A stretch of 6,690 nt of DNA, from NCBI GenBank assembly GCA_012841675.1, contig DUUG01000253.1, positions 1 through 6,690 on the forward strand, read 5' to 3'. The notes below the pieces were generated by a model. It ran no database searches, was not told the origin of the DNA, and was given only the letters and a program-made list of their open reading frames with translations. The stretch is from Clostridiales bacterium. GTDB lineage: Bacteria > Bacillota > Clostridia > Oscillospirales > QAMX01. Positions within the stretch are counted from its first letter, which is position 1. Each line of letters begins with the position of its first letter. Of this stretch, positions 1 to 5,805 are shown piece by piece. The translations under genes and the position numbers were made by a program.

Positions 1-3
1 ATC

Positions 4-37
4 CCCGCCGAGGAAGCCCCTTCGGCGGGTATTTTTT
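4..37 (+). terminator. Rho-independent terminator of an upstream plus-strand gene
   Basis: An 8-bp GC-rich stem (CCCGCCGA at 4-11 with TCGGCGGG at 22-29) can be extended inward by a G-U and a G-C pair. It is followed after two bases by six T residues at 32-37. The T-tract lies on the plus-strand side only, so it should end a plus-strand gene that lies left of the window and converges on the M16 peptidase gene. Read on the minus strand, the hairpin has no T-tail, so it is unlikely to be an efficient terminator for the minus-strand genes. Confidence 0.85.
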
Positions 38-117
38 GCGATTGTTGCACACTTCATTAAGGACAGGCGCAGAAGCCGTTTGACAGTTCGAACACATTGC
101 AAAGCACCGGCTTAACA

Positions 118-1365
118 TTACCCCTTAAGCCAATCCAGATGGGCTTGGGCATTTCCCTTCTGTGTAACCAACGAAAGAGAGGCTTTGTCCATATCAAAAA
201 TGGTTTCGGCCAGCGTTTGAATGTCCTCCTTAGTAACTCTTTCGTAGGAAGCGGCAATTTCCTCCGGCGAAAGCACGCGGTTTTGTAGCAAAAGCCCCTT
301 GCCGATATGGTTCATACGGGAGGAGGTGGACTCCAGCGCCATGAGCATGCCCGTTTTCACCTGCTCCTTGCTGCGATATAGCTCGTTATCGGTGACACCG
401 TCTTTTACCATCCGGCGCAGCTCGTTTCCGACTTCTGTCATGGCCTGCTGCTCGGTTTCCCGGCCGGTGCCCAGATAGATGCCAAATATGCCCGTATCCA
501 TATGAGAGCTTTGGAAGGTATACACCGAATAGCAAAGACCCAGCTGCTCGCGAATGCGCTGAAACAGCCGCGACGACATGCTTCCGCCCAGCAGGTTGGA
601 AAGCAACTGCACGCCGTAGCGCCGCGGGTCGCCAATGGCAATGCTGGGAAAACATAGGGCGATGTGGCTTTGCTCGGTGGGTTTTTCCACGGTGGAAAGC
701 GTTGTCTGATAGGAGGCAACGCCGGGGTTCGGCCCCTTTTGGGCGGGCAGACGGGAAAAGAGCGCTTCCATTTCCGCCAATGCCTCTTCCTTGCAGTTTC
801 CGGCCACAGCGATAACCGTGTTTTCGCCCACATAGTGGCTGTGGCAGTAGTCTTTTAAGAATGCCCCGGTCATGTTGGCAAGGGTTTCCTTTTTGCCCAG
901 AATCGGGCGGCCTAGGGGGGTATCCCGGTACACGCCCAGAAGCAGCTTTTCCACCGCCAAATCGTCCGGCGAGTCCTCGTACATGCCGATTTCCTCGACG
1001 ATAACGCCCCGCTCCAGCTTGACACTGTCCTCGTCGAAGGTGCTTTCAAACAGCATATCCGCCAGCAACCTTGCCGTTTCCGCCAGCTTTACATCCAGCA
1101 CCCGGCCGTAGTAGCAGGTGCATTCTTTGGTGGTAAAGGCGTTGATTTCGCCGCCTAAAAGGTCCATTCGGTCGGCCAGCTCGGCGGCGGAGTAGTTTTT
1201 CGTGCCTTTAAACAGCATATGCTCAATAAAATGGGAAGCGCCGTTGGCCTCCGGCGGCTCGTGCCCGGTACCGCTTCGGATCCAAATGCCAAAGGAAACG
1301 CTTCTTACGGCAGGCATTTGCAAAACGGCCAGCCGAACGCCATTGGGCAGTGTTTTAACCGTCAT
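118..1365 (-). CDS. M16 family zinc metallopeptidase (processing-peptidase type)
   Basis: A predicted zinc-dependent peptidase of 415 residues, the usual length for single-chain bacterial M16B proteins related to mitochondrial processing peptidase (the YmxG/MlpA type of Firmicutes). The inverted zinc motif HFIEH is at residues 45-49: H45 and H49 are ligands and E48 is the catalytic base. The third ligand is expected in the VEEIGMYED stretch, at E124 or E125. The second M16 domain is intact, with a conserved-looking segment at about residues 257-282 including SSRLFQRIREQLGLCYSVY, which carries the Arg and Tyr that contribute to the active site in this family. No signal peptide or membrane segment is present, so it is probably cytoplasmic. 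I chose the ATG at 1365 because AGGAG lies 5 bases upstream (1371-1375). An in-frame ATG at 1386 would add seven residues but has no good ribosome binding site and lies inside a hairpin. It is the last gene of the minus-strand string, 39 bp after the histidine phosphatase, with no clear terminator after it. The substrate is unknown. Confidence 0.93.
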   Translation of the reverse strand: MTVKTLPNGVRLAVLQMPAVRSVSFGIWIRSGTGHEPPEANGASHFIEHMLFKGTKNYSAAELADRMDLLGGEINAFTTKECTCYYGRVLDVKLAETARLLADMLFESTFDEDSVKLERGVIVEEIGMYEDSPDDLAVEKLLLGVYRDTPLGRPILGKKETLANMTGAFLKDYCHSHYVGENTVIAVAGNCKEEALAEMEALFSRLPAQKGPNPGVASYQTTLSTVEKPTEQSHIALCFPSIAIGDPRRYGVQLLSNLLGGSMSSRLFQRIREQLGLCYSVYTFQSSHMDTGIFGIYLGTGRETEQQAMTEVGNELRRMVKDGVTDNELYRSKEQVKTGMLMALESTSSRMNHIGKGLLLQNRVLSPEEIAASYERVTKEDIQTLAETIFDMDKASLSLVTQKGNAQAHLDWLKG

Positions 1366-1370
1366 GTTTT

Positions 1371-1393
1371 CTCCTTTTTGCCCCATAAGGGGC
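1371..1393 (-). promoter_or_regulatory. Stem-loop next to the ribosome binding site of the M16 gene
   Basis: On the minus strand a perfect 5-bp GC stem (GCCCC, loop TTAT, GGGGC; 1380-1393) is followed at once by AAAAAGGAG, whose AGGAG at 1371-1375 is the ribosome binding site 5 bases before the ATG at 1365. The hairpin sequesters the alternative upstream ATG at 1386, which supports the downstream start. It could mark an mRNA processing or stability element between the two cistrons. No T-tract follows, so it is not a standard terminator. The structure is seen directly; its function is inferred. Confidence 0.45.
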
Positions 1394-1404
1394 TATGCGA
1401 AAAT

Positions 1405-2115
1405 TTACCTTGCGTTATAACAAAGGCCGGCCGGATTATAAGAAAGCCCTGCCTTATGTAGATGCCCCGTGTCACCGACAGATGTTATGCGGAGGTTGAC
1501 TTGTGATTGGCCCATTTGCTCAAACAAAACGGTTGTAACGGAAGCGGGGGCAAGCCACATGGAACGCCAAAGTAAGGTGGCCGGAACCTCCATTAAAACC
1601 GAGAGCAAGGCAAGCCCCAGCCCGTGGTGGCAAAACAGCGCTATATCCGAAGCAGGCAGCTTTTTTGTGGTAAACCAGTGGCCATCTTTTTCGAATACGC
1701 CAAACTGCCCTACCAAGTCCCGCCATCCGGCTCGGATTTCGTCGAAGGCAAGGGCCGCTTTGGGCGGGCTTAACACGGGCGCGTTCATCCATCCGCCCTC
1801 CTGCTGCTCACATTCTTTGAGCATATGGGGTGGCAGATTCCAAACGACTACTTTTTTGGAAAGCAGGTCGGTGCCGGGCTCCACAGTAGGAAGCTCCACC
1901 TCCCTTGCCCATGTAAGAACGTTAATAGGCAGTTCAAGGTTTTTGGCCGTCGGTTCGGCCGTTTTCTTAGCGCGGCCCAAGGGAGAGGAATAGATGGCCG
2001 TCAGCGGCAAAGCCGCCAGCCTGGAAACAAGGGCTTCGGCCTCCTGTTGGCCGCGAGGGGTTAAACTGTCATTTTGATAATCGGGGTCTCCGTGGCGGAT
2101 AATATGCAGGCGCAT
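1405..2115 (-). CDS. Histidine phosphatase superfamily protein (phosphoglycerate-mutase-like)
   Basis: A 236-residue protein of the branch that transfers phosphate through a phosphohistidine. The N-terminus is diagnostic: IIRHGD at residues 5-10 gives the RHG motif with H8 as the predicted nucleophile. SSPLGRAKKTA at residues 43-53 supplies the second phosphate-binding arginine (R48). The acid/base glutamate is probably E72 or E74 in WAREVELP. FCHHG at residues 161-165 supplies the second catalytic histidine, probably H164 just before the glycine. No signal peptide or transmembrane segment is seen. The ATG at 2115 has AAGGAGG at 2124-2130 with an 8-base gap. It starts only 20 bp after the phosphodiesterase stop, so the two are almost certainly co-transcribed. 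Substrate is not readable from sequence: small phosphometabolites, nucleotide derivatives or alpha-ribazole phosphate are possible in this superfamily. The residues between about 85 and 150 form an insert-like region typical of substrate-specific variation. Confidence 0.9.
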   Translation of the reverse strand: MRLHIIRHGDPDYQNDSLTPRGQQEAEALVSRLAALPLTAIYSSPLGRAKKTAEPTAKNLELPINVLTWAREVELPTVEPGTDLLSKKVVVWNLPPHMLKECEQQEGGWMNAPVLSPPKAALAFDEIRAGWRDLVGQFGVFEKDGHWFTTKKLPASDIALFCHHGLGLALLSVLMEVPATLLWRSMWLAPASVTTVLFEQMGQSQVNLRITSVGDTGHLHKAGLSYNPAGLCYNAR

Positions 2116-2135
2116 GGGGTTGCCCTCCTTATTTT

Positions 2136-3272
2136 TTATATCTGAAAAGGTGCTTCATAACAGCAGAACGGCACCAAAAGCTCCTCCGGCGTAAGCCCTG
2201 CGTGGGCGGCGCGGAGCAGTTTTTGCCCCGTATAACTGGCGGCTTCCAGCGCCGTGTGCCCCGTGGCAAGGGCCAGATAATTGCCGAGGAAGTTTTTGGT
2301 TCGGGGATGGGGCGTTCCCGGCCCGAACAGGCCGCTTTCGTAAGCCTCCTGGGACGGAAGCAGGATAAAATCGTCGCCAAAATGGGATAAGAAAGCTGCT
2401 TCAAAGGCTTTCTCCATGCCGGGTTTTGCAAAAAATGCCATGGCTCTTGCTTCTATGGAGGGCATTTGGGACAAACACGCCATAATGTCGGGATAGTCGG
2501 GCAGGAACCGCCACGAAACGTTAGTAAGCCCGTGATCGGCGGTGATCATCACCAGAGTATCCGACAGACCCTTGCAAAGCTTTTCCACCTGTTCGTCAAT
2601 GTCGCGGATGATGGCGGCTGCCTCGGGAGAGTAGACGCCATGGGTATGCATATCCATGTCAGGCTGGGGCCAGTAGCCGTAGATATAGTGCCGGCTCGGC
2701 AAGTCACAGAAATACGATACGGCTTCACAAAGCTCAGACACGTTTTCAATCTTTTTCAGCCCAAAGGGAGACACATGGCCGATCTGCACAAAGGGGTCGG
2801 CGGTTTGGATTTTTTCGAATAAAGTCGTATACGGCAGGTATCGCTTTGCCACATGAAAATCGGCGGCGGGGGCTCCTTCCGATTGGGGCAGGGTGTTGGG
2901 AAACAGGTTTACATTATCGCCGATTTCGGGGAAAAAGAGTTTCCACCCAAGCCATCCGTGCTCTGCCGGGGAAAGCCCCGATTCTAAGGTGACGGTGGCG
3001 GCGGTGGTGGTAGGCGGGAAAACGGAGGAAAGGCTTGCTTGCATATGGCGGCGAAGGAAGGCGCTTTCAGGCAGATGCGCTTCCAAAGCGGCGGTGCCCA
3101 TTCCGTCAAATACCAGCAGAACCACGTTGCGATAGTAAGTGCGCAACAGCCTGTCCGCCAAAGGTAAAGTTTTATGGCCCGTTTTCGCCCGGTAATGCCG
3201 CAAGATAGAGGCGGAAAGGGTCAATAGGCTGTGGTTATATTTGATGGATGGCCGGTTGACGTGTAAGAGCAA
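2136..3272 (-). CDS. Alkaline-phosphatase-superfamily phosphodiesterase / nucleotide pyrophosphatase-like protein
   Basis: A 378-residue predicted metal-dependent phosphoester hydrolase of the type I phosphodiesterase/nucleotide pyrophosphatase group. Visible motifs in order are: VLLVFDGMG (residues 51-59, metal ligand D56); FPPTTTAATVTLESGLSPAEHG (residues 85-106), which carries the nucleophilic threonine (T88 or T89) and the characteristic G-x-x-P-x-E-H-G; DMDMHTHG (205-212, ligands D205 and H209); TADHG (244-248, D246 and H247); and GTPHP (319-323, H322). The full two-metal set is therefore present. No signal peptide is visible, unlike many secreted members, so it looks cytoplasmic. The start is TTG at 3272. 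AAAGGAGG (3281-3288) lies 8 bases upstream and no ATG competes nearby. It lies 89 bp after the metallophosphoesterase and 20 bp before the histidine phosphatase. The substrate is unknown; nucleotide diesters, phosphonoacetate-like compounds or other organophosphates are all possible within this superfamily. Confidence 0.88.
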   Translation of the reverse strand: MLLHVNRPSIKYNHSLLTLSASILRHYRAKTGHKTLPLADRLLRTYYRNVVLLVFDGMGTAALEAHLPESAFLRRHMQASLSSVFPPTTTAATVTLESGLSPAEHGWLGWKLFFPEIGDNVNLFPNTLPQSEGAPAADFHVAKRYLPYTTLFEKIQTADPFVQIGHVSPFGLKKIENVSELCEAVSYFCDLPSRHYIYGYWPQPDMDMHTHGVYSPEAAAIIRDIDEQVEKLCKGLSDTLVMITADHGLTNVSWRFLPDYPDIMACLSQMPSIEARAMAFFAKPGMEKAFEAAFLSHFGDDFILLPSQEAYESGLFGPGTPHPRTKNFLGNYLALATGHTALEAASYTGQKLLRAAHAGLTPEELLVPFCCYEAPFQI

Positions 3273-3280
3273 GCGCTCTT

Positions 3281-3323
3281 CCTCCTTTGAACAGGATCTT
3301 TCCAGAAAACCAAAGAGTTTTCT
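3281..3323 (-). promoter_or_regulatory. Stem-loop and ribosome binding site upstream of the TTG-start phosphodiesterase gene
   Basis: The 89-bp gap after the metallophosphoesterase holds an AT-rich 7-bp perfect stem with a 6-base loop (minus strand AGAAAAC, TCTTTG, GTTTTCT; 3304-3323). After 15 bases comes AAAGGAGG at 3281-3288, the strong ribosome binding site that supports the TTG start at 3272. The hairpin is weak and lacks a T-tract, so it is not a convincing terminator. I found no good promoter in the gap, so the downstream gene is probably read from the same transcript as the metallophosphoesterase. Confidence 0.45.
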
Positions 3324-3361
3324 TTAGTATTTTCCATGGATTGGATTTCTATAACGTTCGT

Positions 3362-4987
3362 TTACGGCTGGGGCACAACGGGCCAATCGTCCTTGTAATC
3401 GAAGACAAGGATATTGTTGCGGGCGGCGTAAACGTATTGCATATCAAAAAATTGCATTATATCATCCAGGGGCATATACAAATGTCCCCGGTCGCCCCGG
3501 TAAACGGGCGCCGACAGGGTGAGCGGACCGTCCGGCGTTTCGGCCACGTCGGAGCCTTCCGTAAAGGTCGCTTCCTTGCCGTACATGCCGATTTTAACCT
3601 GCCCGGGCTTTTTCTCGGAAAGGGCGCCAAGGCCCAAAGCCACCTGCCCGAAGGGAACAAACCATTGGCCTTCTTTGTTGTGCGCGTAGGTGCCCCGAGT
3701 GGGCATTTCCAACAGCTCGCCCTTAAAGGCCATCTTGGTTTTGTGGTAGATGGGCGCCGGCGCGGGCGGGTCGATCCGATCGTTTTTCTTGTCGATGACA
3801 AGCCGGTCAATTAAGCGCCCGTCGTCTAAGTAGGCCGTAATGGTCAACGTGTCGGGGGTTACATCTACGATGGAATACTGGCAGTTTTTCTCCTCTTGGG
3901 GGTAGAAATAGGGGTGCCAGATTTTCCGCGCGTTAGAGCAGTAGACGTTTTCACCGGTGTTGCCCATGATGTAGTGGACAACGCCCTCGGAAGGCTTATC
4001 AAACATCTCGAAATTCTTCATGGGGAACGTCCGGGCCAGAGAATGCTCGTGCCCGGCAAAGCAAAGGTCGGCCCCGCCTTCTTCCACGGCAAGATCAATG
4101 CGGCCCTGGTACAGACCGGTCACCGCTTCCGGCTGGACGGCAAACAGGGGGAAGTGGAAAGAGGCGATCTTCCACCGCTTGTCGCTGGCGGCTAAATCAT
4201 CTTTCGCCCACTGGGCCACTTTCTCAAACTCATTAATGCCAAGCACGGTAAAATGCACGTTGCCGTAGTCAAAAGAGTAGTTTTCCGTTTCGTAGCCTTC
4301 AAAACCGTTTCGGGGATAGGCCAAAGCAAACTGCGTATCAAAAAAATCGGCATGCTGCAAGTAGAATTTGCCCGTACGGTTGCCGGGGTCATAGGTTTTC
4401 CAGCCCCGGTTGTCGTGGTTGCCGGTGGTCATCATCAGGGGGATATTTTCGGCAATGCCCTGCAAACCGTGGAAATAGCCGTTCCACTGGTGTTCGTTCT
4501 GCCCGTCACCCACGTTGTCGCCGATGGTAAAAATAAAGCGGCAGCCGGGGTGCCGCTTGAGGGCAAGCTGCACTGCTCTGCGGAAAGGTTCATAATCCGG
4601 GCGGCAGGTGGGCGTATCGTTCTGCTGATCCGCCACCACAAGGAAGCGGAAACGTTCGCAATGCTCCGGCTCGGTTTCAAAGGTGTATTCGCCCTTGTTG
4701 TATTCGTCGGTGCCCACGGAGTATGTATACTTGGTGCCGGGGGTGAGATCGTTTGCGATGGCCGTATGGATATAGCTTTCGTCGATATCGCTTTTAAAAA
4801 TGCGGGAAACGGCCTTTACTTTCCGGACAGGGCCGCCCCAGACCGCCTGAAAAGTGAGATATCCTTCCGAAACGTCCGTAGAAGTGCGCCAGGTTACGGC
4901 GATTTCGTGTTTGGGATCGCCGGGAAAGCTCTGCATAATATGGTCAGGAACAGGGGAAGAACCGCGCACCGGTTTCTTTATGTCCAT
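3362..4987 (-). CDS. Purple-acid-phosphatase-like metallophosphoesterase with N-terminal Fn3-type domain and C-terminal stalk-like domain
   Basis: A 541-residue, apparently three-part protein. Residues about 15-107 form a beta-rich Fn3/purple-acid-phosphatase N-terminal domain (QSFPGDPKHEIAVTW, then DLTPGTKYTYSVG). Residues about 112-345 form the calcineurin-like phosphoesterase core. The metal motifs there are VADQQND (D120), TIGDN (D157), GNHD (189-192, N190 and H191), SFHFP (H278) and GHEH (312-315, H313 and H315). In purple acid phosphatases the second motif is GDxxY, with the tyrosine binding iron; here that position is G160, and the first motif lacks the usual GDxG form. It is therefore a two-metal phosphoesterase, not a true purple enzyme. 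Residues about 416-531 resemble a diverged copper-amine-oxidase N-terminal/stalk repeat (WFVPFGQVALGLGA, then HLYMPLDDIMQFF). No signal peptide is visible, which is odd for this architecture. The ATG at 4987 has AGGAGG at 4995-5000, 7 bases away. It follows the amidase gene by 84 bp and has its own candidate promoter. The substrate is unknown. Confidence 0.92.
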   Translation of the reverse strand: MDIKKPVRGSSPVPDHIMQSFPGDPKHEIAVTWRTSTDVSEGYLTFQAVWGGPVRKVKAVSRIFKSDIDESYIHTAIANDLTPGTKYTYSVGTDEYNKGEYTFETEPEHCERFRFLVVADQQNDTPTCRPDYEPFRRAVQLALKRHPGCRFIFTIGDNVGDGQNEHQWNGYFHGLQGIAENIPLMMTTGNHDNRGWKTYDPGNRTGKFYLQHADFFDTQFALAYPRNGFEGYETENYSFDYGNVHFTVLGINEFEKVAQWAKDDLAASDKRWKIASFHFPLFAVQPEAVTGLYQGRIDLAVEEGGADLCFAGHEHSLARTFPMKNFEMFDKPSEGVVHYIMGNTGENVYCSNARKIWHPYFYPQEEKNCQYSIVDVTPDTLTITAYLDDGRLIDRLVIDKKNDRIDPPAPAPIYHKTKMAFKGELLEMPTRGTYAHNKEGQWFVPFGQVALGLGALSEKKPGQVKIGMYGKEATFTEGSDVAETPDGPLTLSAPVYRGDRGHLYMPLDDIMQFFDMQYVYAARNNILVFDYKDDWPVVPQP

Positions 4988-5010
4988 GGAATTGCCTCCT
5001 GTGTTGTGGT

Positions 5011-5022
5011 CGCCTTATGGCG
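5011..5022 (-). promoter_or_regulatory. Small stem-loop in the metallophosphoesterase leader
   Basis: On the minus strand CGCC, loop ATAA, GGCG forms a 4-bp GC stem. It ends 10 bases before the AGGAGG ribosome binding site at 4995-5000. It lies in the roughly 45-base leader expected from the promoter at 5041-5069. The structure is short and could be chance, but it matches the position of hairpins ahead of three other genes in this string. Confidence 0.3.
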
Positions 5023-5040
5023 GCGTGATCATATAAGATA

Positions 5041-5069
5041 AGTATAACGGAAAAATCAGGGAAAGACAA
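5041..5069 (-). promoter_or_regulatory. Candidate sigma-A promoter for the metallophosphoesterase and downstream genes
   Basis: On the minus strand the -35 hexamer TTGTCT (5064-5069, 4 of 6 consensus) and the -10 hexamer TATACT (5041-5046, 5 of 6 consensus) are separated by exactly 17 bp. Transcription would begin near 5034, leaving a leader of about 47 bases before the ATG at 4987. The -35 lies just after the amidase stop codon. No terminator is visible between the genes, so amidase read-through is also possible. The call rests on hexamer match and spacing only. Confidence 0.6.
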
Positions 5070-5071
5070 GA

Positions 5072-5590
5072 TTACCAACGGCGAACGCCCAGGAAATGGA
5101 CAAGCCGAATATCGTGCCAGTAGTAAGAGGAAAGGGGGCGGAGGCGGGCATTGTCCGTATGGGTGGAGATTAAAACCCGGCTTGGGTTAAATTCCGCCGG
5201 ACTGGAAAAAGAGCCGCCGATAATCTCACAAACAAGCAGGGAATGGCCAAAACGGGGCCGGTTGAAGTTTAGCTGGAACACATCCCCCGGCTCGACCTTG
5301 TATAAAGGTACCGCTTCGGCAAAGGGGCCGGCGCCCCGGTTGGTGGTCATAAACCTGTAAAATTCCTCCACTCCCGTCCAAGCAGGGGCTCGGTTGTTTA
5401 AAGAGAGGAAATACCATCCCGTGTTGGGAGTGAAATTCATAACCCCGGCCCCGGCGAACACGCATTGGGATATGAAATTGGTGCAATCTCCGCCTAAGTT
5501 GCTGAAATTATAGTAGGCGGGGTTATAGCTTAATGCCCACTGCAACGCATAGGCAACGGCGTCTTGGCGGCGATATGGGACAACTGGCAT
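5072..5590 (-). CDS. Amidase_6 domain protein (papain-fold, NlpC/P60-like cysteine hydrolase)
   Basis: A 172-residue protein made up almost entirely of an Amidase_6-type putative amidase domain. The start PYRRQDAVAYALQWALSYNPAYY is typical of the family. The catalytic cysteine is C36 in LGGDCTNFISQC (residues 32-43), the histidine is H116 in RFGHSLLV, and the polar residues of ISTHTDN (141-147, H144 or D146) are candidates for the third position. A GD motif at residues 102-103 (VEPGDVFQL) is also typical. Related proteins are thought to cleave amide bonds in cell-wall peptides or similar substrates, but many are uncharacterised. There is no signal peptide, so it would act inside the cell or, speculatively, in the forespore or mother cell. 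I chose the ATG at 5590 because GGAGG (5597-5601) lies 6 bases upstream. An in-frame TTG at 5623 would add 11 residues but has no ribosome binding site and crosses a hairpin. It is the first gene of the minus-strand string and is divergent to the phosphodiesterase gene. Confidence 0.88.
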   Translation of the reverse strand: MPVVPYRRQDAVAYALQWALSYNPAYYNFSNLGGDCTNFISQCVFAGAGVMNFTPNTGWYFLSLNNRAPAWTGVEEFYRFMTTNRGAGPFAEAVPLYKVEPGDVFQLNFNRPRFGHSLLVCEIIGGSFSSPAEFNPSRVLISTHTDNARLRPLSSYYWHDIRLVHFLGVRRW

Positions 5591-5606
5591 ACAAATCCTC
5601 CAATCT

Positions 5607-5620
5607 GCCGCAAAAGCGGC
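5607..5620 (-). promoter_or_regulatory. Stem-loop just upstream of the amidase ribosome binding site
   Basis: On the minus strand GCCGC, loop TTTT, GCGGC forms a perfect 5-bp GC stem ending 5 bases before the GGAGG at 5597-5601. It lies in the 5' leader expected from the promoter at 5689-5717. It could influence translation or mRNA stability. The structure is visible; the role is inferred. Confidence 0.4.
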
Positions 5621-5625
5621 CAAGT

Positions 5626-5643
5626 GTGGTTTTTCGAAAACAC
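5626..5643. repeat. Imperfect inverted repeat centred on TTTTCGAAAA in the amidase leader
   Basis: A perfect 10-bp palindrome, TTTTCGAAAA (5631-5640), is flanked by GTG at 5626-5628 and CAC at 5641-5643, giving a longer but imperfect dyad. It lies about 40-60 bases downstream of the predicted amidase transcription start. It could be a protein-binding site or a weak RNA hairpin. It is AT-rich and may be chance. Confidence 0.3.
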
Positions 5644-5688
5644 CTTAAAAGTTTTCTATGCCTAATCTATGTCTTGCCACCAAGGAAC

Positions 5689-5717
5689 ATGATAGGGCCT
5701 GCCCTTAGGGAAGGCAA
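5689..5717 (-). promoter_or_regulatory. Candidate sigma-A promoter for the amidase gene
   Basis: On the minus strand the -35 hexamer TTGCCT (5712-5717, 4 of 6 consensus) and the -10 hexamer TATCAT (5689-5694, 5 of 6 consensus) are separated by 17 bp. The start of transcription would be near 5682, giving a leader of about 92 bases that holds the two stem-loops described separately. The spacer contains most of a 19-bp inverted repeat, so the promoter may be regulated. Confidence 0.5.
5697..5715. promoter_or_regulatory. 19-bp inverted repeat in the amidase promoter spacer, operator-like
   Basis: GCCTGCCCTTAGGGAAGGC is symmetric about T5706: GCCT pairs with AGGC and CCCT with AGGG, with one mismatched pair (5701/5711). 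It covers the spacer and part of the -35 hexamer of the predicted amidase promoter, and ends about 36 bp before the -35 of the divergent phosphodiesterase promoter. Such a position suits a repressor or a spacer-binding activator. No regulator gene lies in the window, so the binding protein is unknown. As RNA it would lie upstream of both predicted transcription starts, so a DNA role is more likely than a hairpin role. Confidence 0.5.
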
Positions 5718-5751
5718 ATGGTACGGTTTGATCCTAAAAAACTAGATTTGA

Positions 5752-5780
5752 TTTACGCACAGCGTTTCCGGTGCTATAAT
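5752..5780 (+). promoter_or_regulatory. Extended -10 promoter for the glycerophosphodiester phosphodiesterase gene
   Basis: A perfect TATAAT -10 (5775-5780) is preceded by TGC, giving an extended -10 (5772-5774). TTTACG (5752-5757, 4 of 6 consensus) lies 17 bp upstream as the -35. Transcription should start near 5787, leaving a short leader of about 19 bases that contains the AAGGAGG ribosome binding site at 5793-5799. This is the best promoter in the window. Confidence 0.8.
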
Positions 5781-5805
5781 GGGAAAAAATGTAAGGAGGG
5801 TTTGT

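Noticed and set aside
73..113. AAGCCG/CGGCTT inverted repeat after the M16 gene as a terminator
   Set aside because: The stem is 6 bp with a 29-base loop and there is no T-tract on the minus-strand side.
1425..1432. GGCCGGCC palindrome, with a similar one near 6073-6082
   Set aside because: Both lie within coding sequence of GC-rich genes and are explained by codon use; no spacing or flanking repeat supports a functional site.
1469..1993. A 174-residue open frame on the plus strand
   Set aside because: It is antisense to the histidine phosphatase and is serine-rich and low in family-like features.
3326..3354. Possible minus-strand promoter for the phosphodiesterase (TTATAG, 17 bp, AATACT)
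   Set aside because: Only 3 of 6 and 4 of 6 consensus bases match, which is too weak in an AT-rich gap to call.
3287..3814. A 175-residue open frame on the plus strand
   Set aside because: It is antisense to the 3' end of the metallophosphoesterase, with no recognised domain; treated as a shadow.
4253..5041. A 262-residue open frame on the plus strand
   Set aside because: It lies antisense to the metallophosphoesterase, whose motifs are unmistakable. It has no recognisable domain, and long antisense frames are common in GC-rich genes.
5779..5805. Upstream in-frame ATG of the glycerophosphodiesterase gene at 5779
   Set aside because: It overlaps the -10 hexamer, lies before the expected transcript start and lacks a ribosome binding site; the ATG at 5806 has a strong one.
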